Source: Clostridium sp. 26_22
GTDB lineage: Bacteria > Bacillota > Clostridia > TANB77 > CAG-508
Assembly: GCA_001916005.1 (NCBI GenBank)
Contig: MNRP01000040.1
Location: 1-47,910, forward strand
DNA: 47,910 nucleotides
Reading direction: 5' to 3'
Shown here: positions 17,553-26,596 of the stretch, in pieces
Position numbering within the stretch: the stretch's first letter is position 1
Layout of the letters: each line of letters begins with the position of its first letter
Notes under the pieces: generated by a model
The model's database searches: none
Told to the model about the DNA's origin: nothing
The model's input: the letters and a program-made list of their open reading frames with translations, nothing else
Position numbers and translations under genes: made by a program

Positions 17553-19751
17553 ATGAAAAAAGTATTATTAAAAATAGATGGAATGACTTGTAGTGCTTGT
17601 TCAACAGGACTTGAAAAATACTTAAATAAGCAAGATGGAATAAAACAAGCAACTGTAAATCTAATTATGAATAATGCAAACATAGAATATGATGATAGAA
17701 AATTAAACTTAGAACAAGTAGAAAAATTTGTAGAAAAAGCAGGATTCTTAAGTTTAGGAATAGACAACTTTGAAAAAGAAGAAAAGAAAAAAACAAATGA
17801 AAAATATAAACTATTAGCAATCACAGTAATATCAATATTAGTATTATATATTTCAATGTCACATATGGTAGGATTACCAGTAATACCATTCTTAAATATG
17901 ATGATATACCCTGTAAATTATGCAATATCATTATTTATATTAACAACAATAGTATTAATTCTAGGAAAAGATATATTAAGAAATGGTTATAAAAACTTAA
18001 TTCATAAAACACCAAATATGGATACACTAGTAATGATAGGTGTTTTAGCAAGCTATATTTATAGTATTTATGGAACAATTCAAATATTAAAAGGTCATGC
18101 AATGCATGTGGAAGAATTATATTATGAATCTTCCGCAGTAGTAATATTCTTTATTGAAATAGGAAGATATATAGAAAATAAAAATAAAGATAAAACTAAA
18201 GAGGCTTTGCAACAATTAATGACTATAACTCCAAACAATGCTGTAATATTAAAAGATGGAAAAGAAATAACAGTAACTTTAGATGAAATACAAAAAGGAG
18301 ATATTGTTATATGCAAACCTGGTGAAAAGATTGCAGTAGATGGAGAAGTAGTAGAAGGAACTACACACATAAATGAATCATTTATAACAGGAGAAAGTGT
18401 ACCAGTAAAAAGAGAAAAAGGTTCAAAAGTAATTGCAGGAAGTATAAATTATGAAGGAACAATAAAATATAAAGCAGAAAAAATTGGAAAAGAATCAACA
18501 GTATCAGAAATTGTAAGATTAGTTACACAAGCTACAAGCACAAAAGCTCCAATAGCAAAAATTGCAGATACAATAAGTGGTTATTTTGTTCCAGTAGTTT
18601 TAATAATTGCATTTTTAGCCTTTGGTATATGGATGTTAATTTCTAAAAATTTTGCAACAGCAATAAATATATTTGTAAGTATATTAGTTGTTGCCTGTCC
18701 ATGTAGTTTGGGACTAGCAACACCACTTGCAATTGTTATAGCATCTGGAAATGCAAGTAAAAAAGGAATATTAGTAAAAACAAGTGAAACTTTAGAAAAT
18801 GCTCACAAAGTAAAAACAATTTGCTTTGATAAAACAGGAACATTAACAAAAGGAGAATTAAGTATTTATAAATTATATAATTATAGCAACATAGATGAAA
18901 AAGAAATATTAAAAATAGTTGCAAGTATAGAAAATAAATCTGAACATCCTATAGCACGAGCAATAGTAAAAAAAGCTCAAGATGAAAAAATAAAACTTAA
19001 AGAAATAAAAGAATTTAAAGCAATACCAGGATTTGGTGTTGAAGCAATAATAGAAAGTGGAGAAAAGTATTTAATTGGAAACAAAAAATTAATGTTAGAA
19101 AATAATATTAAAATAGAAAATGAAAAAGATGAACAAGAATTAGTTAGTGATGGAAATAGCATTTTATTTGTAAGTTCAAATAACAAAATAGTTGCATTAA
19201 TTGGAGTAAAAGATATATTAAAAGAAAACGTAAAAGAAGTTATAAAAAAACTAAAACAAAGAAAAATAAATCTTGTAATGTTAACAGGAGATAATGAAAA
19301 AACTGCAGAAATAATAGCAAAAGAAATAGGAATAGAAAAAGTTATTTCAAATGTTACCCCAAAAGAAAAAGCAGAACAAATTAAAAAATTAAAAGAAGAT
19401 GGAATTGTAATGATGTGCGGAGATGGTATAAATGATAGTGTAAGTCTTGTGACTGCTGATATTGGTGTTTCTGTTTCAAGTGGTACAGATATTGCAATGG
19501 ATTCTTCACAAGTAGTTCTTATGAGTGATAATTTGGAAAAAATTGATGATTTAATAGATATTAGTAAAAAAACAATAAGAAATATAAAACAAAATTTGTT
19601 TTGGGCATTTTTCTATAATATTTGTATGATTCCTATTGCTTGTGGAGTTTTAATTCCTTTTGGTATTTCAATGAATCCAATGATTGCAGCCTTTGCGATG
19701 ACTGTTAGTAGTTTAACAGTTGTGTTAAATGCGCTGAGGTTGAGAATGTGA
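17553..19751 (+). CDS. copA: Cu(I)-exporting P1B-type ATPase
   Basis: A 732-residue membrane pump. One N-terminal HMA domain with GMTCSAC (Cys13, Cys16), eight membrane helices, the intramembrane CPC (Cys382-Cys384), the phosphorylation motif DKTGTLT (Asp426), the HP locus SEHPIARA and GDGIND (623-628). The Cys-Pro-Cys and the C-terminal MxxSS in MTVSSLTVVLNALRL identify the Cu(I) subgroup. It pumps copper out of the cytosol at the expense of ATP. It is co-transcribed with copZ. Confidence 0.95.
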   Translation: MKKVLLKIDGMTCSACSTGLEKYLNKQDGIKQATVNLIMNNANIEYDDRKLNLEQVEKFVEKAGFLSLGIDNFEKEEKKKTNEKYKLLAITVISILVLYISMSHMVGLPVIPFLNMMIYPVNYAISLFILTTIVLILGKDILRNGYKNLIHKTPNMDTLVMIGVLASYIYSIYGTIQILKGHAMHVEELYYESSAVVIFFIEIGRYIENKNKDKTKEALQQLMTITPNNAVILKDGKEITVTLDEIQKGDIVICKPGEKIAVDGEVVEGTTHINESFITGESVPVKREKGSKVIAGSINYEGTIKYKAEKIGKESTVSEIVRLVTQATSTKAPIAKIADTISGYFVPVVLIIAFLAFGIWMLISKNFATAINIFVSILVVACPCSLGLATPLAIVIASGNASKKGILVKTSETLENAHKVKTICFDKTGTLTKGELSIYKLYNYSNIDEKEILKIVASIENKSEHPIARAIVKKAQDEKIKLKEIKEFKAIPGFGVEAIIESGEKYLIGNKKLMLENNIKIENEKDEQELVSDGNSILFVSSNNKIVALIGVKDILKENVKEVIKKLKQRKINLVMLTGDNEKTAEIIAKEIGIEKVISNVTPKEKAEQIKKLKEDGIVMMCGDGINDSVSLVTADIGVSVSSGTDIAMDSSQVVLMSDNLEKIDDLIDISKKTIRNIKQNLFWAFFYNICMIPIACGVLIPFGISMNPMIAAFAMTVSSLTVVLNALRLRM

Positions 19752-19769
19752 GTTTCTTTAAAATAGACC

Positions 19770-19905
19770 GCTTACTAGAGAATTGATTAATTTATTTTTT
19801 TCGCTGCCCCATTTGAAGAAAATGTAACTCACTGGCGTTCGAACATTTTCTAAAACGGTCGCCCACGGATCGCTCGAAAATAAATTAATTAATTCTCTAG
19901 TAAGC
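19770..19905 (+). repeat. 136-bp nested inverted-repeat element (MITE-like or large RNA hairpin)
   Basis: The outer arms 19770-19803 and 19875-19905 are complementary over about 30 bp, with one G-U-compatible change and a 3-base bulge. Inside, AGAAAATGT (19817-19825) pairs with ACATTTTCT (19843-19851). The centre is GC-richer than anything else nearby (for example ACTGGCGTTCGAAC and GGTCGCCCACGGATCGC), and neither strand has an ORF. It fills most of the copA-mntP gap. It may be a miniature transposable element, a bidirectional terminator or a structured RNA. Confidence 0.7.
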
Positions 19906-19975
19906 TTCTCTACTTGTTGAGGAGTTGGTATTTTTGTTTTTTTGGTGTAATATAATTGAAGTAGGAGATATTGAG

Positions 19976-20542
19976 ATGGGATTTGTTGAATTGTTACTAT
20001 TGAGTGTTGGCTTAGGAATGGATGCTTTTGCGGTGTCTGTTTGTAAAGGCATATCTATGAAGAAGATGAATTGGAAAAAAGCTTGTATTATTGGCCTATA
20101 TTTTGGTGGTTTCCAGGCATTAATGCCAGTGTTGGGGTATTTTTTAGGTTCTACATTTGAAAGTGTGATAAGCAATTTAGACCATTGGATTGCTTTTGGA
20201 TTGTTAGCTATAATTGGCGGAAATATGATTAAAGATGCTTTTAGCAAAGAGTGTGATAGTTTCGATGATGATGTTAGGTTTAAAGCTATGATTGTGTTGG
20301 CAATAGCAACTAGTATTGATGCATTGGCTGTAGGAATTACTTTTGCTTTTTTGAAGGTAAATTTGATTTTAGCAATTAGTATGATTGGTGTTATTACTTT
20401 TATTTTGGCAATAGTTGGAACTAAAGTTGGTAATAGATTTGGCGATAAATATGAGAAAAAGGCTGAATTTGTTGGTGGAGTTATTTTGATTTTGCTTGGA
20501 ATAAAGATTTTATTAGAACATATGGGAATATTAAATTTTTAG
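19976..20542 (+). CDS. mntP: Manganese efflux pump MntP
   Basis: A 188-residue protein starting at the ATG 19976, preceded by TAGGAGA; an in-frame upstream start at 19925 would put extra residues before the first helix. Six hydrophobic helices arranged as two repeated halves, with the conserved acidic residues in GLGMDAFAVSVCKG and ATSIDALAVGITFA, are diagnostic for MntP. It exports Mn(II). No yybP-ykoY manganese riboswitch is seen upstream; the space is taken by the inverted-repeat element. Confidence 0.95.
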   Translation: MGFVELLLLSVGLGMDAFAVSVCKGISMKKMNWKKACIIGLYFGGFQALMPVLGYFLGSTFESVISNLDHWIAFGLLAIIGGNMIKDAFSKECDSFDDDVRFKAMIVLAIATSIDALAVGITFAFLKVNLILAISMIGVITFILAIVGTKVGNRFGDKYEKKAEFVGGVILILLGIKILLEHMGILNF

Positions 20543-20651
20543 TTTAATATTCTTACTTAAATTTGTCATAATAGTAGACAAAAAAACAAATTAGTGATAT
20601 AAAATAAATACATACATACTAAAAAAGAAGTAAAAAAAGGAGGTTTTTATT

Positions 20652-20861
20652 ATGAACAAATTAAGTAAAATATTTCTAGTTATTATTATCGTTTTAGTAT
20701 TAGCTTTATGTATAATGTCATATTTATATGTTAATATGAGAAGATCATCAAAACAAAACTTAGATTCACTATTAACAAAATCACAAGAATTAACAAATGC
20801 ATATCAAAGAATAGATGAATTGGAAAACAAAATAAACACAATTAGTAATGCTATAAAATAA
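20652..20861 (+). CDS. Small bitopic membrane protein with coiled coil
   Basis: A 69-residue protein: helix of about 20 hydrophobic residues (7-27), then Arg-Arg and a predicted coiled coil to the end (SLLTKSQELTNAYQRIDELENKINT). The shape recalls small divisome-type or accessory membrane proteins, but no family is recognised. AAAAGGAGG precedes the ATG by 8 bp and a strong terminator follows immediately, so it is a single-gene unit and likely expressed. Confidence 0.65.
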   Translation: MNKLSKIFLVIIIVLVLALCIMSYLYVNMRRSSKQNLDSLLTKSQELTNAYQRIDELENKINTISNAIK

Positions 20862-20864
20862 ACA

Positions 20865-20898
20865 AAAAGCAGATAATTTCAATTAATTATCTGCTTTT
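20865..20898 (+). terminator. Terminator after the small membrane protein
   Basis: A perfect 14-bp stem (20865-20878 with 20885-20898) ending in TTTT. Its core AGCAGATAATT recurs in the hairpins at 34514 and 38710. Confidence 0.85.
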
Positions 20899-20913
20899 AA
20901 TAGAGGGAAGATT

Positions 20914-21483
20914 ATGCAAAATAAACAAAGATGCAAATGGTGCAATTTAAAAAACGAAAAATACATTAAATATCATGATGAAGAATGGGGAATATTAAAC
21001 TTAAATGAACAATATTTGTTCGAAATGCTAATATTAGAATCATTTCAAGCAGGTTTAACTTGGGAATGTGTTTTAAATAAAAGAGAAGATTTTCGAGAAG
21101 CCTTTGATAATTTTAATATAGAAAAAATTTATACATATGATGATAAGAAAGTTGAAGAATTGTCGAAAAATGAAAAAATAATAAGAAATAGACTAAAAAT
21201 AAAAGCGACAATTAATAATGCAAAGATATTTAAAAATATTCAAAAAGAATGTGGAAGCTTTCGCGAATATATAGAAAATTTTTCAAAAGGACAAATATTT
21301 TATGAAATAGATAAAACAACTTCAAAATTATCAGATGAAATATCAAAAGACTTGCAAAAAAGAGGAATGAAATTTGTTGGTTCAACCATTATATATTCAT
21401 ATTTGCAGGCAATAGGTATTATTTATTCACATGATAAGGAATGTTATAAATATGAAAATAAGGAGAGTTTTTATGAAAAATAA
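20914..21483 (+). CDS. tag: DNA-3-methyladenine glycosylase I
   Basis: A 189-residue protein of the HhH superfamily. It has the Tag zinc ligands: Cys in QRCKWC, His in KYHDEEWG, and His and Cys in SHDKECYKY near the C-terminus. SFQAGLTWECVLNKRE carries the conserved Glu/Trp of the base pocket. The enzyme removes 3-methyladenine from alkylated DNA. Its end overlaps the next gene by 11 bp. Confidence 0.93.
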   Translation: MQNKQRCKWCNLKNEKYIKYHDEEWGILNLNEQYLFEMLILESFQAGLTWECVLNKREDFREAFDNFNIEKIYTYDDKKVEELSKNEKIIRNRLKIKATINNAKIFKNIQKECGSFREYIENFSKGQIFYEIDKTTSKLSDEISKDLQKRGMKFVGSTIIYSYLQAIGIIYSHDKECYKYENKESFYEK

Positions 21484-22555
21484 AATTTTAAAGGTAATAG
21501 TAGTAATTCTTATAATGATATTAATAATAGGAATTTTTGTATATTTTATAAATAAAAACACTAAAGAAGGAACAAGTAAAATGAGTGGTTACGAACTAAA
21601 ATCAAATATAAATGTAGTTGCATCATTAGAAGATGAAATAACAGAAGATACAGCTTGGTGTGGTACATTTAATTTAATATGGAATGATTTAAAAAATGAT
21701 TTAGCTAAACAAGATATAGTTTTTACACCACAATTAAAAATGGTAGAAAATTTAAATAAAGAAACTTTTAATACTTCATATTTATCGGAAGATAGTTATT
21801 ATAAAACATATGGAATACCAAGTATTCAACTAAAAGAAAAAATAGAAAAAGAAATTAAAGAAAAATTTAATGAAACTAGTGATATATTAGATAGTTTTGA
21901 CTGGGAAAATGCTGGTCCAGAAGATTATTTCTTGTATTCAATGTTAAAGAAAGAATTTGAATTTCCAAAACAATTTACAGAGTTACCAAACGGAAAATTT
22001 GGAAACTATGAAAATGTAAAATATTTTGGAATAAATAGTTCAACAGATGAAAATGTAAGAGAACAAGTAGAGGTTTTGTATTATAATTCAAAAGATGATT
22101 TTGCAATAAAATTAAAAACAAAAACAGATGATGAAGTTATAATATCAAAAGGAAATACACAAAATACTTTTAAAGAAATATATGAAGAGATACAAAAAAA
22201 TAATCAAAATTATAAAGATAATAAAGCATTAACCAAAAATGATACACTTCAAATTCCTAATATAGATTTTAATGTAAAGAAAGAGTACGAAGAATTAGAA
22301 AATAATACATTTAAATTCTCAAATGGAGAAGAATATAAAATAGATAAAGCATTACAAACAATACAATTTAACCTTGATAAAAAAGGTGGAAAAATAAGAA
22401 GTGAAGCTGGAATGATGGTTAATAAATCTAGTTTATTACAAGATAAGCCAAGAGAATTCTTAGTAAATGATACATTTTGTATATTTTTAAAAGAGAAAAA
22501 TAAAGAATTACCTTATTTTGCTTCAAAAATTTCTGATATAACAAAAGTTCAATAG
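21473..22555 (+). CDS. Membrane-anchored or exported protein of unknown function, faintly serpin-like
   Basis: A 360-residue protein from the ATG at 21473, 6 bp after AAGGAG; earlier in-frame ATGs lie deeper in tag. Residues 3-26 form a single hydrophobic signal-anchor. The remainder looks like one large alpha/beta domain: EDTAWCGTFNLIWNDLKNDL near the start, LYYNSKDDFAIKLKTK in the middle, and an end with FLVNDTFCIFLKEKNKELPYFASKI. The last stretch and the preceding KALQTIQFNLDKKGG vaguely resemble a serpin reactive-loop/C-terminal strand arrangement, but I would not assign it. Translationally coupled to tag. Confidence 0.55.
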   Translation: MKNKILKVIVVILIMILIIGIFVYFINKNTKEGTSKMSGYELKSNINVVASLEDEITEDTAWCGTFNLIWNDLKNDLAKQDIVFTPQLKMVENLNKETFNTSYLSEDSYYKTYGIPSIQLKEKIEKEIKEKFNETSDILDSFDWENAGPEDYFLYSMLKKEFEFPKQFTELPNGKFGNYENVKYFGINSSTDENVREQVEVLYYNSKDDFAIKLKTKTDDEVIISKGNTQNTFKEIYEEIQKNNQNYKDNKALTKNDTLQIPNIDFNVKKEYEELENNTFKFSNGEEYKIDKALQTIQFNLDKKGGKIRSEAGMMVNKSSLLQDKPREFLVNDTFCIFLKEKNKELPYFASKISDITKVQ

Positions 22556-22560
22556 AAAAT

Positions 22561-22606
22561 AAAAAAGAAACAACTTAATAAAATTTGCTAAGTTGTTTCT
22601 TTTTTT
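22561..22606 (+). terminator. Bidirectional terminator between convergent genes
   Basis: A 17-bp stem (22561-22577 with 22589-22605) with an A run on one side and a T run on the other, placed between the stop of the + gene at 22555 and the end of the minus-strand gene at 22614. Confidence 0.85.
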
Positions 22607-22613
22607 CAGTTAA

Positions 22614-23990
22614 TTAAAAAATCTCTAAATACAAAAATGCAAATAAAATAGCAAAAATAGCCATAGTACATATAACAAGTATTAAAAGAAAAATATTTAA
22701 AAGTTGCAAATCAGTAACGGTAACATCAATAGTTTGAGCTTTTTCACCATTTTTTATAGTAACAGAAGTAGTACCTTTTGAAACACCAGTAATAATGCCA
22801 TCTTCATTTACTACTGCAATACTTTCATCATCAACAGAATAAGAAAATAAATCGTTAAAAACTTCTTCATAACCAGCAGGATTAGTAGTAACAATTGCCT
22901 CTATTTTCATATTTTGATTAACAAATAATTTTATATTTTTTGTTGGAACAGAAAAATCATAATCTATGGCACTTTTTGAAGAACCAAGATTAACATTTGT
23001 AATTTTAATAGAATTTGTTGCAGTTACTTTGTAATTTTCATCATCAATAGTTATAGGAGTACCATTACTAGTTCCGGAGTCTAGATTTTCAATATTTCCA
23101 CTAATCAAATGAGTATTAATGTTATTTATTACACCAGTAACAGATTTATCTTCAGTTTCACCACCTACATAAAACTTATTGATAGAAGAGCCTGCAACTT
23201 TAATAGAAGCATTATTTAAAGTTCCTCTATTAACAGTTTGGTAAACACCAATTTTGCCGCCAGTTAATTTGACATTTGCACTTTCAGTATAGCCATTAGA
23301 ACCACCAGCAGTAACATAAGAGCCATTCAAATCTCCATCAGATATTGTAAGATAAACAGTACCTGTATATGAATAGCCTTGACCTCCACCAAAAAGTCCG
23401 TAGGTTATTTTACCACCTGAAATTACGATATTTGCTATATCAGTTCTGTTAGAAGAATTTATAGCATCATCTTTATTTCCAACAGAATAATTTATACCAT
23501 CAATTTTTCCACTTGCCATACCGCCACCTTGAACAGATAAAGCAGTACCACCGTTCATTTGTATATTTGAATTTGCAACTTTTGCATTAAAATAGCCACT
23601 ACCAGTAACGGCATTAGTTATAGTACCACCATTTATTGTAATATTTGTATTTATAACATTAGAAGAATTATCTGGAGTATAACCAATTCCACCACCAATT
23701 AAATTTTGAATAGTTCCACTTTCCATAGTAATTTGTGTAGAGTCATAGTTTTCGCCAACTCCACCACCAAAAACACTAACAGTATTTGGCACAATTTGAC
23801 TTCCGCCATCCCAAGTAATAACGGTATTTCCATCAACTTCAGAAATTATAATTGGAGTTCCATTAGCAAAAAATGCACCAGTATTTGAATTATAAGTTGA
23901 ATCATAAGAAGGTGCTTCAGTTGCAAAAGATGGAATATTTATAAGTCCAAATGTTGCTATTATTGCTAAAAAGCAAAATAATTTTTTCAT
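22614..23990 (-). CDS. Secreted surface protein: beta-helix-like glycine repeats, Big2 domain, C-terminal membrane anchor
   Basis: A 458-residue protein; the ATG at 23990 is 9 bp after AAAGGA, and an upstream TTG overlaps that site. The signal peptide ends near PSFA/TEAP. Residues about 60-300 contain irregular repeats of about 30-40 residues with VFGGGVGENYDSTQITMESG, LIGGGIGY, GYFNAKVANSNIQMNGG and GLFGGGQGYSYTGTVYLTISDG, typical of right-handed beta-helix adhesins. Residues about 348-424 form a bacterial Ig-like (Big2) domain (DDESIAVVNEDGIITGVSKG). A C-terminal hydrophobic segment may anchor it; no LPxTG is seen. It is the only minus-strand gene here. Confidence 0.8.
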   Translation of the reverse strand: MKKLFCFLAIIATFGLINIPSFATEAPSYDSTYNSNTGAFFANGTPIIISEVDGNTVITWDGGSQIVPNTVSVFGGGVGENYDSTQITMESGTIQNLIGGGIGYTPDNSSNVINTNITINGGTITNAVTGSGYFNAKVANSNIQMNGGTALSVQGGGMASGKIDGINYSVGNKDDAINSSNRTDIANIVISGGKITYGLFGGGQGYSYTGTVYLTISDGDLNGSYVTAGGSNGYTESANVKLTGGKIGVYQTVNRGTLNNASIKVAGSSINKFYVGGETEDKSVTGVINNINTHLISGNIENLDSGTSNGTPITIDDENYKVTATNSIKITNVNLGSSKSAIDYDFSVPTKNIKLFVNQNMKIEAIVTTNPAGYEEVFNDLFSYSVDDESIAVVNEDGIITGVSKGTTSVTIKNGEKAQTIDVTVTDLQLLNIFLLILVICTMAIFAILFAFLYLEIF

Positions 23991-24138
23991 AAAATTCAAT
24001 CCTTTCTTTTTTCATATTTCAAAAAATATGATTATAATATAATATGAAAAAAGTCGTATATAGTTGATAATTGTATTTGGCTGTTATATAGTACGAATAA
24101 AAAGTAGAAAAAAATTTTTCCTATTTTTTTAAAAACTC

Positions 24139-24169
24139 TTGACTTAGAGTAAACTCCAAGTATTATATA
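24139..24169 (+). promoter_or_regulatory. MerR-type promoter/operator
   Basis: TTGACT (24139-24144) and TATATA (24164-24169) are 19 bp apart. The dyad CTTAGAGT (24143-24150), 2 bp, ACTCCAAG (24153-24160) has one mismatch and fills the spacer. Same design as 7335-7365. Confidence 0.75.
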
Positions 24170-24208
24170 TAAGAAGAAGGGGAAAATTAAAAAAGAGGAG
24201 GAATAAAA

Positions 24209-24592
24209 ATGACAATAGCAGAAGTGAGTAAAAAATATGATATTACACCAGATACTTTAAGATATTATGAAAGAGTTGGATTATTAAACAATGTACCAAG
24301 AAATCCAAATGGAATAAGAAATTATGATGAACAAGCTTGTAAAAGAATAGAATTTGTAAAATGCATGAGAAATGCAGGAGTAGAAATTGAAATTTTAATA
24401 GAATATATGAGTTTGTTTGAACAAGGAAAAAGCACAGTAAAAGCAAGAAAAAGTTTATTAGAAGAGCAAAGAGAAAAATTACTAGAAAAACAAAAACATA
24501 TTACAGAAACATTAAAAAGATTAGATTATAAAATAGAACTTTATGAAGAGATAGAAGCAGGAAAAAGAAAAGATTTTACAGAAGAGATATAA
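24209..24592 (+). CDS. MerR-family transcriptional regulator
   Basis: A 127-residue protein. Winged helix at residues 1-70 (MTIAEVSKKYDITPDTLRYYERVGLL, NPNGIRNYDEQACKRIEFVKCMR), then a dimerisation coiled coil to about 115. No effector domain. GAGGAGG precedes the ATG by 8 bp. It should bind the dyad at 24143-24160 and control itself and the DXS-like gene that starts 20 bp downstream. Confidence 0.92.
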   Translation: MTIAEVSKKYDITPDTLRYYERVGLLNNVPRNPNGIRNYDEQACKRIEFVKCMRNAGVEIEILIEYMSLFEQGKSTVKARKSLLEEQREKLLEKQKHITETLKRLDYKIELYEEIEAGKRKDFTEEI

Positions 24593-24611
24593 ATAATAAG
24601 GAGGATTTATA

Positions 24612-26372
24612 ATGTTAGAAGTTTTAAATAAAATTAATGAACCAAAAGATTTGAAAGGTTTATCAAAGGAAGAATTAGAAAAATTATCAAAAGAAATAAG
24701 AGAAATCTTATTAAAAAAATTAAGTATACATGGAGGACATTTTGGACCAAACTTTGGAATGGTAGAAGCAATAATTGCAATGCACTATGTATTTGAATCA
24801 CCAAAAGATAAATTCGTATTTGATGTATCACACCAAAGCTATCCTCACAAAATTTTAACAGGAAGAAAAGATGCATTTATATATGAAGAAAAATATGATG
24901 AGGTAACAGGCTACACAAATCCAAATGAAAGTGAACACGATTTATTCAATGTAGGACATACATCAACATCAATAAGCCTTGCATCAGGTTTAGTAAAAGC
25001 AAGAGACTTAAAAGGTGAAAACTACAATGTTGTAGCAGTAATAGGTGATGGCTCATTAAGTGGTGGAGAAGCATTAGAAGGATTAGATTTTGCTGGAGAA
25101 CAAAAAAGCAATTTTATTATAATAGTAAATGATAATGATATGTCAATTGCAGAAAATCATGGAGGATTATATAAAAATTTAAAACAATTAAGAGAAACAA
25201 ATGGAACTTGCGAATGTAACTTATTTAAAGCAATGGGACTTGATTATGTTTATGTAAAAGAAGGAAACAATCTAGAGGAATTAATAAAAACATTATCAAA
25301 AGTAAAAGATATAGACCATCCAATAGTTGTTCATATTAACACGCAAAAAGGAAAAGGTTACAAATTAGCAGAAGAAAACAAAGAAAATTGGCACTGGACA
25401 ATGCCATTTGACATTGAAACAGGTAAATCAAAATTCACCTTTGATGGAGAAGACTATGGAGATTTAACAGGAAAATATCTATTAGAAAAAATGAAAAAAG
25501 ATCCAAAAGTTGTTGCAATAGTAGCAGGAGTTCCAACAAATATTGGATTTTCAAAAGACAGAAGAATTGAAGCTGGTAAACAATTTGTAGATGTTGGAAT
25601 TGCAGAAGAACATGCAGTAGCTTTAACATCAGGAATAGCAAAAAATGGTGGAAAACCAATATTTGCAACTTATTCAAGCTTTATACAAAGAACTTATGAC
25701 CAAATATCACAAGATTTATGTATCAACAATAATCCAGCAACAATTTTAGTAAATGGAGCATCTGCATATGGAATGAATGATGTTACACACTTAGGAATAT
25801 ATGATATACCAATGATTTCTAACATTCCAAATATTGTATATTTAGCACCAACATCAAAAGAAGAATATTTCGCAATGTTAGATTGGTCAATAGAACAAAC
25901 AGAACATCCAGTTGCAATTCGTATACCAGCTAATGGAGTAATATCAGATGAAAGAAAAGTTGACACAGATTACAGCAATATAAACAAATTTAAAGTAGAA
26001 GAAAAAGGTGAAAAAGTTGCAATATTAGCATTAGGAGATTTTTATCAATTAGGAGAAGAAGTTTCAAAAGAATTAAAAGAAAAATTAAACGTAAATGCAA
26101 CATTAATTAACCCAAGATATATAACAGGATTAGACAAAGAATTATTAGAAGAATTAAAAGTAAATCATGATATTGTAATAACGCTTGAAGATGGAATATT
26201 ACAAGGAGGATTTGGAGAAAAAATAGCAAGCTTCTACGGAGATAGTGATATCAAAGTTAAAAATTATGGAATTGAAAAAGCATTTTATGATAGATATAAT
26301 GTAAATGAATTATTAAAAGCAAACAGAATTACAAGAGAACAAATCACAGAAGATGTAGAAAAAATGCTTTAA
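24612..26372 (+). CDS. DXS-like thiamine-diphosphate transketolase (divergent paralogue)
   Basis: A 586-residue protein, somewhat shorter than typical 1-deoxyxylulose-5-phosphate synthase. The ThDP half is DXS-like: HGGHFGPNFGMVEAI, FDVSHQSYPHKILTGR, FNVGHTSTSISLASG, the GDGSLSGGEALEGLD...NDNDMS metal/ThDP motif, and the catalytic Glu in DVGIAEEHAVALTSG. However the acceptor-binding segment that in DXS reads about DRAGLVGEDGPTHHG is here NGASAYGMNDVTHLG: the Arg and the EDG part are lost while Thr-His is kept. The substrate may therefore differ from glyceraldehyde-3-phosphate. AGGAGG is 8 bp upstream; it forms an operon with the MerR gene. Confidence 0.85.
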   Translation: MLEVLNKINEPKDLKGLSKEELEKLSKEIREILLKKLSIHGGHFGPNFGMVEAIIAMHYVFESPKDKFVFDVSHQSYPHKILTGRKDAFIYEEKYDEVTGYTNPNESEHDLFNVGHTSTSISLASGLVKARDLKGENYNVVAVIGDGSLSGGEALEGLDFAGEQKSNFIIIVNDNDMSIAENHGGLYKNLKQLRETNGTCECNLFKAMGLDYVYVKEGNNLEELIKTLSKVKDIDHPIVVHINTQKGKGYKLAEENKENWHWTMPFDIETGKSKFTFDGEDYGDLTGKYLLEKMKKDPKVVAIVAGVPTNIGFSKDRRIEAGKQFVDVGIAEEHAVALTSGIAKNGGKPIFATYSSFIQRTYDQISQDLCINNNPATILVNGASAYGMNDVTHLGIYDIPMISNIPNIVYLAPTSKEEYFAMLDWSIEQTEHPVAIRIPANGVISDERKVDTDYSNINKFKVEEKGEKVAILALGDFYQLGEEVSKELKEKLNVNATLINPRYITGLDKELLEELKVNHDIVITLEDGILQGGFGEKIASFYGDSDIKVKNYGIEKAFYDRYNVNELLKANRITREQITEDVEKML

Positions 26373-26470
26373 AACAAGAGAAAAAGATAAAAGAAGAACA
26401 AAATTATAATTAGAATAAACTCGAATTTTGTCGAACGATTTATGTTGAAATTAAACAAAAAATATGATAA

Positions 26471-26515
26471 TATAAGGCTATACATTATTTGTTAATGTAT
26501 GGTCTTATAATTTTT
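26471..26515 (+). terminator. Terminator after the DXS-like gene
   Basis: A 17-bp stem (26471-26487 with 26493-26509; two G-U pairs) and T run. It lies in the 318-bp gap 26373-26691, which otherwise holds only the candidate small ORF at 26597 and the promoter at 26656. Confidence 0.8.
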
Positions 26516-26596
26516 AAATCAAAACAACTTAGGAAATACAAAAAGAAATCTAAAAAATCCCACAAATACTATAGAAAATAGGAAAAAAGGAGGTTA

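Noticed and set aside
19905..19975. Manganese riboswitch before mntP
   Set aside because: No yybP-ykoY motif could be found between the inverted-repeat element and the gene.
26445..26473. Possible promoter TTGAAA-17 bp-TAATAT
   Set aside because: Its start site would fall inside the terminator stem at 26471-26509, so a functional role is unlikely.
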